From a virus, in IMG/VR virus record IMGVR_UViG_3300012012_000575, positions 1 to 21,947 of that record: 21,947 bases of DNA; one strand, written 5' to 3'. Shown here piece by piece: positions 8,189-15,618 of this stretch. Below the pieces are notes generated by a model, which saw only the letters and a list, made by a program, of their open reading frames with translations, was not told the DNA's origin and did no database searches. How positions within the stretch are numbered: the stretch's first letter is position 1; every line of letters begins with the position of its first letter. Both the position numbers and the translations under genes were made by a program.

Positions 8189-9246
8189 TGAAAGCATTAG
8201 GAGCATATATATTCGCAGGTGGATTTGCATTAGGAGTTGAAAAACATTTTGATATTTTAGCTCATTTTGAAATGAAACCTGGAGTTTATAAAAAAACGTT
8301 TCAAGCTAATTTTCCTAATGTTGAATATTACGAAGGTGAAGAAAATTGGCCTAGAGAAAAATTTAAAAATAAAGTAGATTTTATTTATTGTAACCCACCC
8401 TGTGCTCCGTGGTCTAATTTAGGATCAACTCAAAAAGGTGCGATGGCTTGGAGAGATGACCCTAGAATAGCATGCTGGAGAAATGCTTTTAATTTATTAA
8501 AAGATTTAAAACCTAAAGCTATTGTACTTGAATCAGTTCCTAGAGTTTATAGTAAGAATGGTGGATATGAAATGATTCAACAATTAACTAAAGAAGCAAA
8601 TGAACTTGGATATTATACTACTCATTTATTAATTGATGGTGGCTATACTGGATTAAATCATAGTCGTAAAAGATTTTTTTTTATAGCAACTAAATATCAT
8701 TTAAGTGTTAGACCTTTAAATTTTTCTCCGTTACCAACTACAGGAGATGTTCTTAAAAATTTTAAATTAGAACATAAAAAAGATATAGGACATTTAATGA
8801 AGTTAGGAAAAAACGAAATTCCTTATTTAAAACATTGTAAACAAGGAGAAAGTTTAAGAGTAACTTGGGAAAGATATAATCCTCCAGAAACTTGGAAACG
8901 TGGAGGAATGAGAGGAGGAGTAAAAGGTAGACCTCAATTTATGAAATGGAGATTAAAAAGTGACGAACATATACCAGTTATAGCTGGAGGTTTTTATATA
9001 CATCCAACAGAAGATAGATTATTCGGACATAAAGAATTAGCTTATATGACTGGTTATCCTCATGATTATATTTGGGAAGGACCAGTTTCTACTATAGGTT
9101 CACAAATTGCGAGAAGTGTTATGCCACCTGTAGCTGAATATGTAGCAAGGATAATTAAAAATAGTATAGAAAGTAAAAAAGAAAATAAAGAAATACATCA
9201 AGTGGTTGATTTTAGAAAACCACCTGAGCAAGAAAGATTGATATGA
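8188..9246 (+). CDS. C5-cytosine DNA methyltransferase
   Basis: The 352-residue protein shows C5-MTase motifs in order: motif I-like AYIFAGGFALGVE (residues 6-18) for S-adenosylmethionine, motif IV NPPCAPWS with catalytic Cys72, motif VI LESVPRV (Glu115; Ser replaces the usual Asn of ENV), motif VIII SRKRFFFIAT (159-168), a target-recognition region about 180-265, and motif X SQIARSVMPPVAEYVARII. It should methylate cytosine in a specific site, to protect phage DNA from host restriction or to mark it; no partner restriction enzyme is visible. It begins in a TAATG overlap with the helicase and ends in an ATGA overlap with the MazG-like gene. Its presence beside a dCMP hydroxymethylase is notable because a hydroxymethyl group would block the same carbon. 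Confidence 0.85.
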   Translation: MKALGAYIFAGGFALGVEKHFDILAHFEMKPGVYKKTFQANFPNVEYYEGEENWPREKFKNKVDFIYCNPPCAPWSNLGSTQKGAMAWRDDPRIACWRNAFNLLKDLKPKAIVLESVPRVYSKNGGYEMIQQLTKEANELGYYTTHLLIDGGYTGLNHSRKRFFFIATKYHLSVRPLNFSPLPTTGDVLKNFKLEHKKDIGHLMKLGKNEIPYLKHCKQGESLRVTWERYNPPETWKRGGMRGGVKGRPQFMKWRLKSDEHIPVIAGGFYIHPTEDRLFGHKELAYMTGYPHDYIWEGPVSTIGSQIARSVMPPVAEYVARIIKNSIESKKENKEIHQVVDFRKPPEQERLI

Positions 9247-9662
9247 CAGATATATTAAAAGACATAGATAATTTCCATAAAAAATATGGCTTTGAAAAGA
9301 ATGAAAAGATTGATATACCTAGTAATAGTGAACTTATTAATTTTAGAACTGCTTTTTTAATGGAAGAACTTGCTGAATATACTAATGCTATAACTAAAAA
9401 AGATGCAGCTGGAGCTTTAGATGCTTTAGTTGACATAGTTTATATAGCTTTAGGAACAGCTTGGTTATTTAATTTACCATTTGAAAAAGCATGGAACGAA
9501 GTTCAAAAAGCTAATATGAGTAAGATTAGAGCTAAAGATAAAACAGGAAAACGTGGAACTAAATTTGATGTTGTAAAACCTAAAGATTGGAAAGCTCCTA
9601 ATATAGAAAAAATTATAGAAGAAGAAAGAGAAATAAATGAAAATTTTAGTAACAGGATTTAA
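9243..9662 (+). CDS. MazG/HisE-like all-alpha nucleotide pyrophosphohydrolase
   Basis: The 139-residue helical protein has the metal-binding pattern of the all-alpha NTP pyrophosphatases: FLMEELAEY (Glu41, Glu42, Glu45) and ALDALVDIVYIALG (Asp60, Asp64), followed by AWNEVQKANMSKIRAKDKTGKR and a WKAPNIEKI end typical of the phage phosphoribosyl-ATP-pyrophosphohydrolase-like branch. The family cleaves nucleoside triphosphates to monophosphate plus pyrophosphate. T4 gp56 dCTPase belongs to the same broad fold group, and here the gene opens a run containing glycosyltransferase, dNMP kinase and dCMP hydroxymethylase, so dCTP removal is an attractive but unproven role; a stringent-response (ppGpp) or general housecleaning role is the alternative. 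The start overlaps the methyltransferase stop (ATGA) and the end overlaps the next gene by 26 nt. Confidence 0.75.
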   Translation: MTDILKDIDNFHKKYGFEKNEKIDIPSNSELINFRTAFLMEELAEYTNAITKKDAAGALDALVDIVYIALGTAWLFNLPFEKAWNEVQKANMSKIRAKDKTGKRGTKFDVVKPKDWKAPNIEKIIEEEREINENFSNRI

Positions 9663-10662
9663 CGCATTATCAATTGGAACTGCTCGCAGTCCATTAAATA
9701 TTGCAACTTCTGCTAGAATACTCCCTACTGTTTTAAAAGAATTAGGACACGAAGTAATTCATAAAGCGATCATCCCGGGAGAAGATGTATCAATGTATGA
9801 TAAGGTATTTGTATTCGTATTTGGTCCTAATAGTTTATCAGCAAGATATTGGTATGGAGCTGCATACACTATAATTAAAAGACCTGATGCTATCGTATCT
9901 ATAGACGATTGGCAAACTAAAGATTCAGTAAGTGGATTTGGAACTTTTAGTAGAGGACATTGGAGAATATGGAAGAAAGTAAGTCAAGCTGGAAATCCTG
10001 TTGGTAAAGTTTATTGGGACGAAGCACAACCTTATAAAAAAGAAATAGAAGATTTAGTTGATACATTTGCTTTTGAAAAATGGCCACATACTTTATTAGT
10101 ACCAGCTTATGATGGTGGTAATTATAATGAATTAGGAATAAAAGCAAATAAAATTATTAATTGGGATCCTACACCTTATACTGATACTTATTTAAATCAT
10201 ACTGACAATGATAATTTATTTTCAAAAGAAAATAAAGAAAAAGAAAAAGCATGGATACTTGCAAGTTTAGTAAGTAAAGATAGTTGGTTTAATAAGCAAG
10301 TATTTAATTGGAATGTTAAAAGATTTGGAAATGTAAAAGAAAAACAAGTACGTTTAAAAGAACATGAATTATTTGAAGAATATAAAAAAGTATGGGGAAT
10401 GATTAGTCCTCCACATTATCATACTATGAAAGGAAGTGGTTGGTGGAGAGTTAGATATAAAATAGCAAACGATGCTGGTAATATTATATATGCACATCCA
10501 GAAGAAGCTAAAATTTTAGGATTAAATATTGATTTAAAAATTATAGAAAACGGTAGTAATGAAGAATTAAAAGAATTAATAAGTAGTCAAGCTTATATAT
10601 TAAAGAAAAAGTTTTGGACTAAAGAAAGGACTAAAGAATTTTTTAAATGCTTGCTAGGATAA
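9637..10662 (+). CDS. GT-B-like glycosyltransferase, possible DNA base glycosyltransferase
   Basis: The 341-residue protein looks like a two-domain GT-B glycosyltransferase: N-terminal MKILVTGFNALS and ILPTVLKELGHEVIHKAI, an acidic strand AIVSIDDW with Asp90/Asp91, and a C-terminal domain with GMISPPHY, GSGWWRVRYKIANDAGNIIY (Arg271, Asp279) and a closing helix. Length and layout resemble T4 beta-glucosyltransferase (351 residues), whose Asp100 and Arg269 lie in comparable places (LFTDIR; LRVWETMASDA); the residue matching its Glu272 is Tyr here. I aligned this by eye, so it is a hypothesis. It overlaps the MazG-like gene (26 nt) and the kinase (16 nt), one gene away from the hydroxymethylase, which argues for sugar transfer to modified DNA and against envelope synthesis. 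Confidence 0.55.
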   Translation: MKILVTGFNALSIGTARSPLNIATSARILPTVLKELGHEVIHKAIIPGEDVSMYDKVFVFVFGPNSLSARYWYGAAYTIIKRPDAIVSIDDWQTKDSVSGFGTFSRGHWRIWKKVSQAGNPVGKVYWDEAQPYKKEIEDLVDTFAFEKWPHTLLVPAYDGGNYNELGIKANKIINWDPTPYTDTYLNHTDNDNLFSKENKEKEKAWILASLVSKDSWFNKQVFNWNVKRFGNVKEKQVRLKEHELFEEYKKVWGMISPPHYHTMKGSGWWRVRYKIANDAGNIIYAHPEEAKILGLNIDLKIIENGSNEELKELISSQAYILKKKFWTKERTKEFFKCLLG

Positions 10663-11222
10663 TAATATTAGAAGGACCTGATGGAGTTGGTAAAACTACA
10701 TTAGCTAAAAAATTTAAAGAGTTATATCCTAACTCTTATTATATTCATTTAAGAGTACATAATAATATGGAGTTATGGCATACAGCAGCTGCAAGACTTG
10801 CTGTTAAAATGAAAGAAAAAGGAAAATTAGTTATATTAGATAGACATTGGCCATCTGAACAATGTTATTCTTATATTTATAGAGAAGGTCCTTCTTATGA
10901 TGCTTATAGTATATGGAGATATTTAAATCGTGAAGGAGCTATATACGTTTGGTGTATACCTGATGATACTAAAAAAGTAAAAGATAATCATAATAGAAAT
11001 AAAAAAATTAGACATGAAGAATATGATGATATTGATAAAGTTATTGATATGTATTTAAATTGTTGGGAAGATAAACATCCTAAACAAAATAGTTTTTTAT
11101 CTTTATTATGTCCTTTAAAAGACCGTAAAGATTTTGTTCGTTATGATATGTTTAAAGAAGGTCATGATTTAAATAGAGTTGTAGAAAAAATAGAAGAAAC
11201 GGCTTTTGTAAATAGTATATGA
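10647..11222 (+). CDS. Deoxynucleoside monophosphate kinase, thymidylate-kinase-like
   Basis: The 191-residue protein begins with a P-loop, LEGPDGVGKTTLA (Lys16, Thr17), of the thymidylate kinase type, followed by LVILDRHWPSEQCYSY, the DR(x)-type substrate/lid region, and a helical C-terminus. It should transfer phosphate from ATP to a dNMP. The exact base is not decided by the sequence. Between a glycosyltransferase and a predicted dCMP hydroxymethylase, phosphorylation of 5-hydroxymethyl-dCMP (as done by T4 gp1 kinase) is plausible, with dTMP as the alternative. The start ATG lies 16 nt inside the upstream gene; its stop overlaps the next start (ATGA). The N-terminal MLAR leads straight into the first beta strand, supporting this start. 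Confidence 0.75.
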   Translation: MLARIIILEGPDGVGKTTLAKKFKELYPNSYYIHLRVHNNMELWHTAAARLAVKMKEKGKLVILDRHWPSEQCYSYIYREGPSYDAYSIWRYLNREGAIYVWCIPDDTKKVKDNHNRNKKIRHEEYDDIDKVIDMYLNCWEDKHPKQNSFLSLLCPLKDRKDFVRYDMFKEGHDLNRVVEKIEETAFVNSI

Positions 11223-12052
11223 ATCAAATAGATCAAGATTATAAAAATTTTATAGTTGAAATAATAAGAGAATTTGATTATGAGTGTGCACCTCGTCAAT
11301 TAAAAATTTATGAAAAATTAAATCATTCTTTTCAAATTGATATGAATTTGCCAATCATAAGTATTAGAGAAAGAAATTTAAATTATAGTTTTATGTTTGG
11401 CGAAGCAGCATGGATATTAGATGGTAGAAATGATCTTTTAACTATTTCAAAGTATATGAAAAATATAAAAAGATTTAGTGATGATGGTGTAACTTTCTTC
11501 GGAGCTTATGGCCCTAAAATTATAACTCAAATAAGTTATATTATAGATACACTTAAAAAAGATAAAGATTCAAGACAAGCGGTACTTACTATATGGAGAG
11601 AGAATCCTAGATCAAGTAAAGATATTCCATGTACTGTAGCTATGCAATTCTTTTTAAGACCTAGAGGTGATGAATTATATTTACATTGTATAACTACAAT
11701 GAGAAGTAACGATGTATGGTTAGGTCTTCCTTACGATAGTTTTAATTTTAGTGCAATCAGTTTCGTAATCGCTTGTCATTTAAATAATTTAGGAATTCAA
11801 TGTAAGTTAGGAAAATTATATATAAACGCAGGTAGTCGTCATCTATACGATACAAATTTAAAAGATGCTAATATCGTAAGAGCAGGAATTCAAAACTATG
11901 AGTGTGATTTTTCTTTTAATGATTTACTTGAAAAGTATAAATTAAATCCTATGAGAATAGTAGAAACTTTATATCAAGCTGCTGATATAAAAATAGGAAA
12001 AGAAGATGGACTTACTCTTTCTGATAAGTTACAAATAATTAAAAATGGATAA
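11219..12052 (+). CDS. Thymidylate-synthase-superfamily enzyme, predicted dCMP hydroxymethylase
   Basis: The 277-residue protein has the TS fold signature: GEAAWILDG (Glu62), FGAYGPK, KDSRQAVLTIW, active-site IPCTVAMQFFLR (Cys138), RSNDVWLGLPYDSF (Arg162 to Phe175) and GSRHLYDTNL (His208, Tyr210). Two details point away from dUMP methylation. The Asn that reads the uracil ring (Asn177 of E. coli ThyA) is Asp173, as in T4 gp42 dCMP hydroxymethylase (Asp179), and Cys is followed by Thr, as in gp42, not the His of ThyA. The expected reaction is dCMP plus methylene-tetrahydrofolate giving 5-hydroxymethyl-dCMP; a dCMP methylase is also possible. Neighbours (kinase before, dCMP deaminase after) form a pyrimidine nucleotide block. 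It starts in an ATGA overlap and overlaps the deaminase by 8 nt. Confidence 0.75.
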   Translation: MNQIDQDYKNFIVEIIREFDYECAPRQLKIYEKLNHSFQIDMNLPIISIRERNLNYSFMFGEAAWILDGRNDLLTISKYMKNIKRFSDDGVTFFGAYGPKIITQISYIIDTLKKDKDSRQAVLTIWRENPRSSKDIPCTVAMQFFLRPRGDELYLHCITTMRSNDVWLGLPYDSFNFSAISFVIACHLNNLGIQCKLGKLYINAGSRHLYDTNLKDANIVRAGIQNYECDFSFNDLLEKYKLNPMRIVETLYQAADIKIGKEDGLTLSDKLQIIKNG

Positions 12053-12527
12053 TTATAGAATTCCAAAAGATTGGTATTTTCTGAAAATGGCAAATCTAGT
12101 TTCAGAAAGAGGAACCTGTGCTAGAAGAAAAGTAGGTTGTATTTTAATTAATGAAAGAGGACACGTTTTAGCTACTGGTTATAATGGAGGACCTGCTCAT
12201 ACTGAACATTGTATAGATACTCCATGTCCTGGTGCTCATTTAAAATCAGGTGAAGGTTTAGATATTTGTAAAGCTATTCACGCTGAACAGAACGCATTAC
12301 TTCAATGTAGAAACGTATATGAAATAAAATATGTGTATACTACTCTTAGTCCTTGTATTCATTGTGTTAAACTTCTATTAAATACTTCAGCAGAAGGAAT
12401 AATAACTTTTGAAAAATATGTTGACTTTGATACAGTTGGAAAGTTTTGGATGGATAATGGCGGTCAATCTTGGGCTTACATTAATAAAGAAATTATATTA
12501 GGAAAATGTTCAAGTTCTCTGAATTAG
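12045..12527 (+). CDS. dCMP deaminase
   Basis: The 160-residue protein carries the zinc deaminase motifs HAEQNALLQ (His79, Glu81) and SPCIHC (Cys104, Cys107), with GTCARRKVGCIL and GYNGGPAHTEHC upstream, as in dCMP deaminases. Extra cysteines (Cys56, Cys61, Cys75) could bind the second structural zinc found in phage and eukaryotic forms. It converts dCMP to dUMP, feeding dTMP synthesis. No ordinary thymidylate synthase is seen in the window, so dUMP would need a host or distant phage enzyme. It competes for the same substrate as the predicted hydroxymethylase that overlaps it by 8 nt, an arrangement also present functionally in T4. It overlaps the polymerase start by 22 nt. Confidence 0.88.
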   Translation: MDNYRIPKDWYFLKMANLVSERGTCARRKVGCILINERGHVLATGYNGGPAHTEHCIDTPCPGAHLKSGEGLDICKAIHAEQNALLQCRNVYEIKYVYTTLSPCIHCVKLLLNTSAEGIITFEKYVDFDTVGKFWMDNGGQSWAYINKEIILGKCSSSLN

Positions 12528-14347
12528 AAAAATCAAATATTATATCTATTGACACTGAAACATATGATCCTAATCTTAAATCTTTAGGACCAGGTGGTTT
12601 TAGAAAAGATGGTAAATTAGTTGGTATATCTATAGCCACAGATAGTGGTTATAATGAATATTTTCCAATTGCACACGAAGGTGGAGGAAATCTTAATAAC
12701 GATCAAGTCGTTGATTTTATTGACAAATTACTTAAATTAAAGAAAAAGCTCGTATTTGCTAATGCTTTATATGACATGGAGTGGCTAAATTCACACGATT
12801 CAAGATTGGCCTTTACGAAGCACCATTCTATATATGATATACAAGCTATAGAGCACCTATTAGACGAAAACAAGCTTAAATACTCTCTTGAATCTTTAAG
12901 TCAATACTATTTAAAAAAATCTAAATATGAAGCTGAATTAGAACAAGCTATACAATTTAACTTTGGTAAAAAAGCTAAAGTTAAAGAAAATTTATGGAAG
13001 TTACATGCAAATAGTGTAAGAGAATATGCTAAAGAAGATGCTTTACTTACACTTCAAATATTTCAAAAACAATTACCTAGAATAAAGACTGAAGACGTAG
13101 AGGATATAGTTAATTTTGAAATGAGATTAATACCTTGTCTTTTTGAAATAAGAAAACGTGGAGTAAGAATTGATCTTAAAAAAGCAGAGAAACTTTATTA
13201 TGATTTAGAAAAAAAACAACACTTACTTCAAGATCAGCTAAATAAAGTAGGAGGACATGATGTAAATATTTGGGCAAATGCATCATTAAAACAAGCATAT
13301 GATAAGAATGAAATTAAATATAATTTTACAGAAAAAGGAACTGCATCTTTCACTCAAGATTGGCTTGAGCAGCAAAATGATGGAATATCTAAAACTATTT
13401 TAGATATTAGAAAATTGGATAAAATTAGAAATACTTTTATAAAGAATATGATTTTAGAGAAAGCTGTAGGAGGTCGTATTCATTGTCAATTTAATTCTAT
13501 GGGAACTGTAACAGGTAGATTTAGTTCTAGTAATCCTAATCTACAACAAGTACCTGCTAGAGACCCTGAGCTTGGGCCGTTGATCAGAAGTTTATTTATT
13601 CCAGAAGAAAATCAAGACTGGTATTGCGCTGACTATTCTCAACAGGAACCTAGAGTATTAGTTCATTACGCTGTTATTAAAAATATGGAATCTGCTAAAA
13701 AAGTTCAAGAAGAATTTTTAACTAATGATCAAACTGACTTTCACGATATGGTTGCAAAAATGGCTAGTATCGAAAGAAAACAAGCTAAGACTATTAATTT
13801 AGGATTATTTTATGGAATGGGTAATAAAAAATTAGCTAGGGAGTTAGGATTAGATGATGATTCAGCTTATGAATTATTTAATAAGTATCATACTAAAGTT
13901 CCTTTTGTTAAAGAGTTATCTAAACAAGTATCTCATGTTGCAAGTACAAGAGGTTATATTAAAACTTTATTAGGAAGAAAAAGAAGATTTGATAAGTGGG
14001 AACCTAAAGATAGTTATGGTAATACAGCTTATTCAAAAGCAGAAGCTATGGAAAGATATCCTGATAGTGAATTAAAAAGAGCTTATACTCATACAGCTTT
14101 AAATGCTTTAATACAAGGTTCATCTGCTGATATTACTAAAGCAGCAATGCTTAAAATATATGAATCAGGTATTACAGATGAAATAGATATTAAATTAACT
14201 ATACACGATGAACTTGATTTCTCAGTTGATAAATCTAAACAAAAATGTTTTGAAGAAGCTATACAAATAATGAAAAACTGTGTAGATATTAAAGTGCCTC
14301 TAAAAATTGATGTAGAGAAAGGAGATAGTTGGGGCACTGCTAAATAA
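12506..14347 (+). CDS. polA: Family A DNA polymerase with 3'-5' proofreading domain (Leu at 762-equivalent)
   Basis: The 613-residue enzyme has a proofreading domain at the N-terminus (ISIDTETYD with Asp16/Glu18; FANALYDMEWL; REYAKEDALLTLQIF) and a polymerase domain: TGRFSSSNPNLQQVP, motif A CADYSQQEPRVLVH (Asp376), motif B RKQAKTINLGLFYG (Arg424, Lys428, Tyr436) and motif C TIHDELDFSV (Asp568, Glu569). There is no 5'-3' exonuclease domain. At the position equivalent to E. coli Phe762 it has Leu432; Leu762 types are a recognised group among marine viral PolA. It is the likely replicative polymerase and would have to accept any modified dCTP made by the adjacent genes. It overlaps the deaminase by 22 nt and the dehydrogenase by TAATG. 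Confidence 0.95.
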   Translation: MFKFSELEKSNIISIDTETYDPNLKSLGPGGFRKDGKLVGISIATDSGYNEYFPIAHEGGGNLNNDQVVDFIDKLLKLKKKLVFANALYDMEWLNSHDSRLAFTKHHSIYDIQAIEHLLDENKLKYSLESLSQYYLKKSKYEAELEQAIQFNFGKKAKVKENLWKLHANSVREYAKEDALLTLQIFQKQLPRIKTEDVEDIVNFEMRLIPCLFEIRKRGVRIDLKKAEKLYYDLEKKQHLLQDQLNKVGGHDVNIWANASLKQAYDKNEIKYNFTEKGTASFTQDWLEQQNDGISKTILDIRKLDKIRNTFIKNMILEKAVGGRIHCQFNSMGTVTGRFSSSNPNLQQVPARDPELGPLIRSLFIPEENQDWYCADYSQQEPRVLVHYAVIKNMESAKKVQEEFLTNDQTDFHDMVAKMASIERKQAKTINLGLFYGMGNKKLARELGLDDDSAYELFNKYHTKVPFVKELSKQVSHVASTRGYIKTLLGRKRRFDKWEPKDSYGNTAYSKAEAMERYPDSELKRAYTHTALNALIQGSSADITKAAMLKIYESGITDEIDIKLTIHDELDFSVDKSKQKCFEEAIQIMKNCVDIKVPLKIDVEKGDSWGTAK

Positions 14348-15618
14348 TGAATATCGGATTTTTAGGATTAGGAAAATTAGGACTTCCAGTAGCTCTTGCT
14401 ATAGAAGATAAAGGACATAACGTTTGCGGAACGGATATTAGTCCAATTACATTAAAAGGAATAAGAACAAAAACCCTCCATTATAAAGAAGAAGGTGCTC
14501 AAGAACTATTAAATAAATCGAATATTCAAATAAAAAACATTAGCGATATAGTCAAAGATTGTGATATAATTTTTGTCCCTATTCAAACTCCACATGAAGA
14601 AAAATACGAAGGAATTACAAGAATACCTAAAGAAAGAGCTGATTTTAATTACGAACATTTAAGAAATGGATTAAGAAATTTAGCTATAGAAGCTATGTTT
14701 CATAAAAAAGAAATTGTTGTAATTATAATATCGACTGTTCTCCCGGGAACTATTCGTAGAGAGATAATGCCTGTATTAAATAATTATATTAAACTTTGTT
14801 ATAATCCTTTCTTTATAGCAATGGGTACTACTATTCAAGATTTTTTAAATAGTGAAATTATATTATTTGGAGTTGAAAATGAAGAAGCAGCAAAAAAAGC
14901 TGAAGAATTTTATAAAACAATTAATGATAAACCTTTTTTTAAAACTACATTAGAAAATGCTGAATTAATAAAAGTAGTTTATAATACTTTTATTTCAACT
15001 AAAATTTCTATGATTAATACAGTTATGGAAACATGTCATTATCTTCCTAACACTAATGTAGATGAAGTATCTAAAGCTCTTTCACTTTGTACAAATAGAA
15101 TTGTAAGTAATAAATATTTACAAGGAGGAATGGGAGACGGAGGTGGTTGTCACCCTAGAGATAATATAGCTCTATCGTATCTTGCAAATAAATTAGATTT
15201 ATCATTTAATTGGTATGATATGATTATGAAACAACGTGAACATCAAACTGAATGGTTAGCAAGATTAATTATACAAAATAGAAATGGATTAGAAATAAAT
15301 ATTTTAGGTAAATCTTTTAAACCTGAAACTACTTTAACTTTAGGAAGTCCTTCATTACTTCTTAAAACTATTTTAGAAGAATATGGTATTACAATAAAAA
15401 TTTGGGATCCATACGTTGATGGCAATATAGAAAAAACAGCAAAAGAATATGGGTGGAATGATCGAGCACAATTATTTTTTATAGGAACTAAACATGAAGC
15501 TTTTCATCATTTTTATTTTCATAAAGATTCAGTAATCATTGATCCATTTAGGTACTTAAATCTTAAAGATGATGTTAAATATATACCAATAGGAATATGC
15601 AACCAAAAGATAGAATAG
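14347..15618 (+). CDS. UDP-glucose/GDP-mannose dehydrogenase family protein with divergent active site
   Basis: The 423-residue protein has an N-terminal Rossmann domain IGFLGLGKLGLPVA (GxGxxG at Gly7-Gly12, Asp30 for NAD), TVLPGTIR, the central domain with ENAELIKVVYNTF (Lys209, Asn213) and STKISMIN, the nucleophile region GDGGGCHPRDN (Cys268), and a C-terminal UDP-binding domain (LGKSFKPET). These define nucleotide-sugar 6-dehydrogenases, which oxidise UDP-glucose or a similar sugar to the uronic acid with two NAD+. Unusual points: the NPEFLxEG segment is NPFFIAMG (residues 153-160), so both usual glutamates are Phe155 and Met159, and the C-terminal TDDxRxSP motif is TTLTLGSP. Substrate or product may therefore differ. 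It sits between polA (TAATG) and nadE (22-nt overlap), a context of DNA synthesis and not of capsule synthesis. Confidence 0.82.
   Translation: MNIGFLGLGKLGLPVALAIEDKGHNVCGTDISPITLKGIRTKTLHYKEEGAQELLNKSNIQIKNISDIVKDCDIIFVPIQTPHEEKYEGITRIPKERADFNYEHLRNGLRNLAIEAMFHKKEIVVIIISTVLPGTIRREIMPVLNNYIKLCYNPFFIAMGTTIQDFLNSEIILFGVENEEAAKKAEEFYKTINDKPFFKTTLENAELIKVVYNTFISTKISMINTVMETCHYLPNTNVDEVSKALSLCTNRIVSNKYLQGGMGDGGGCHPRDNIALSYLANKLDLSFNWYDMIMKQREHQTEWLARLIIQNRNGLEINILGKSFKPETTLTLGSPSLLLKTILEEYGITIKIWDPYVDGNIEKTAKEYGWNDRAQLFFIGTKHEAFHHFYFHKDSVIIDPFRYLNLKDDVKYIPIGICNQKIE

Noticed and set aside
9947-10147. Leftward open frame opposite the glycosyltransferase
   Set aside because: The translation is a His/Tyr/Leu-rich shadow typical of antisense AT-rich coding DNA.
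11219-12052. Ordinary thymidylate synthase (ThyA)
   Set aside because: Overall fold motifs fit, but Asp replaces the uracil-reading Asn and Thr follows the catalytic Cys, both as in dCMP hydroxymethylase.
14089-14337. Leftward open frame opposite the polymerase C-terminus
   Set aside because: Antisense to PolA motif C; no independent support.
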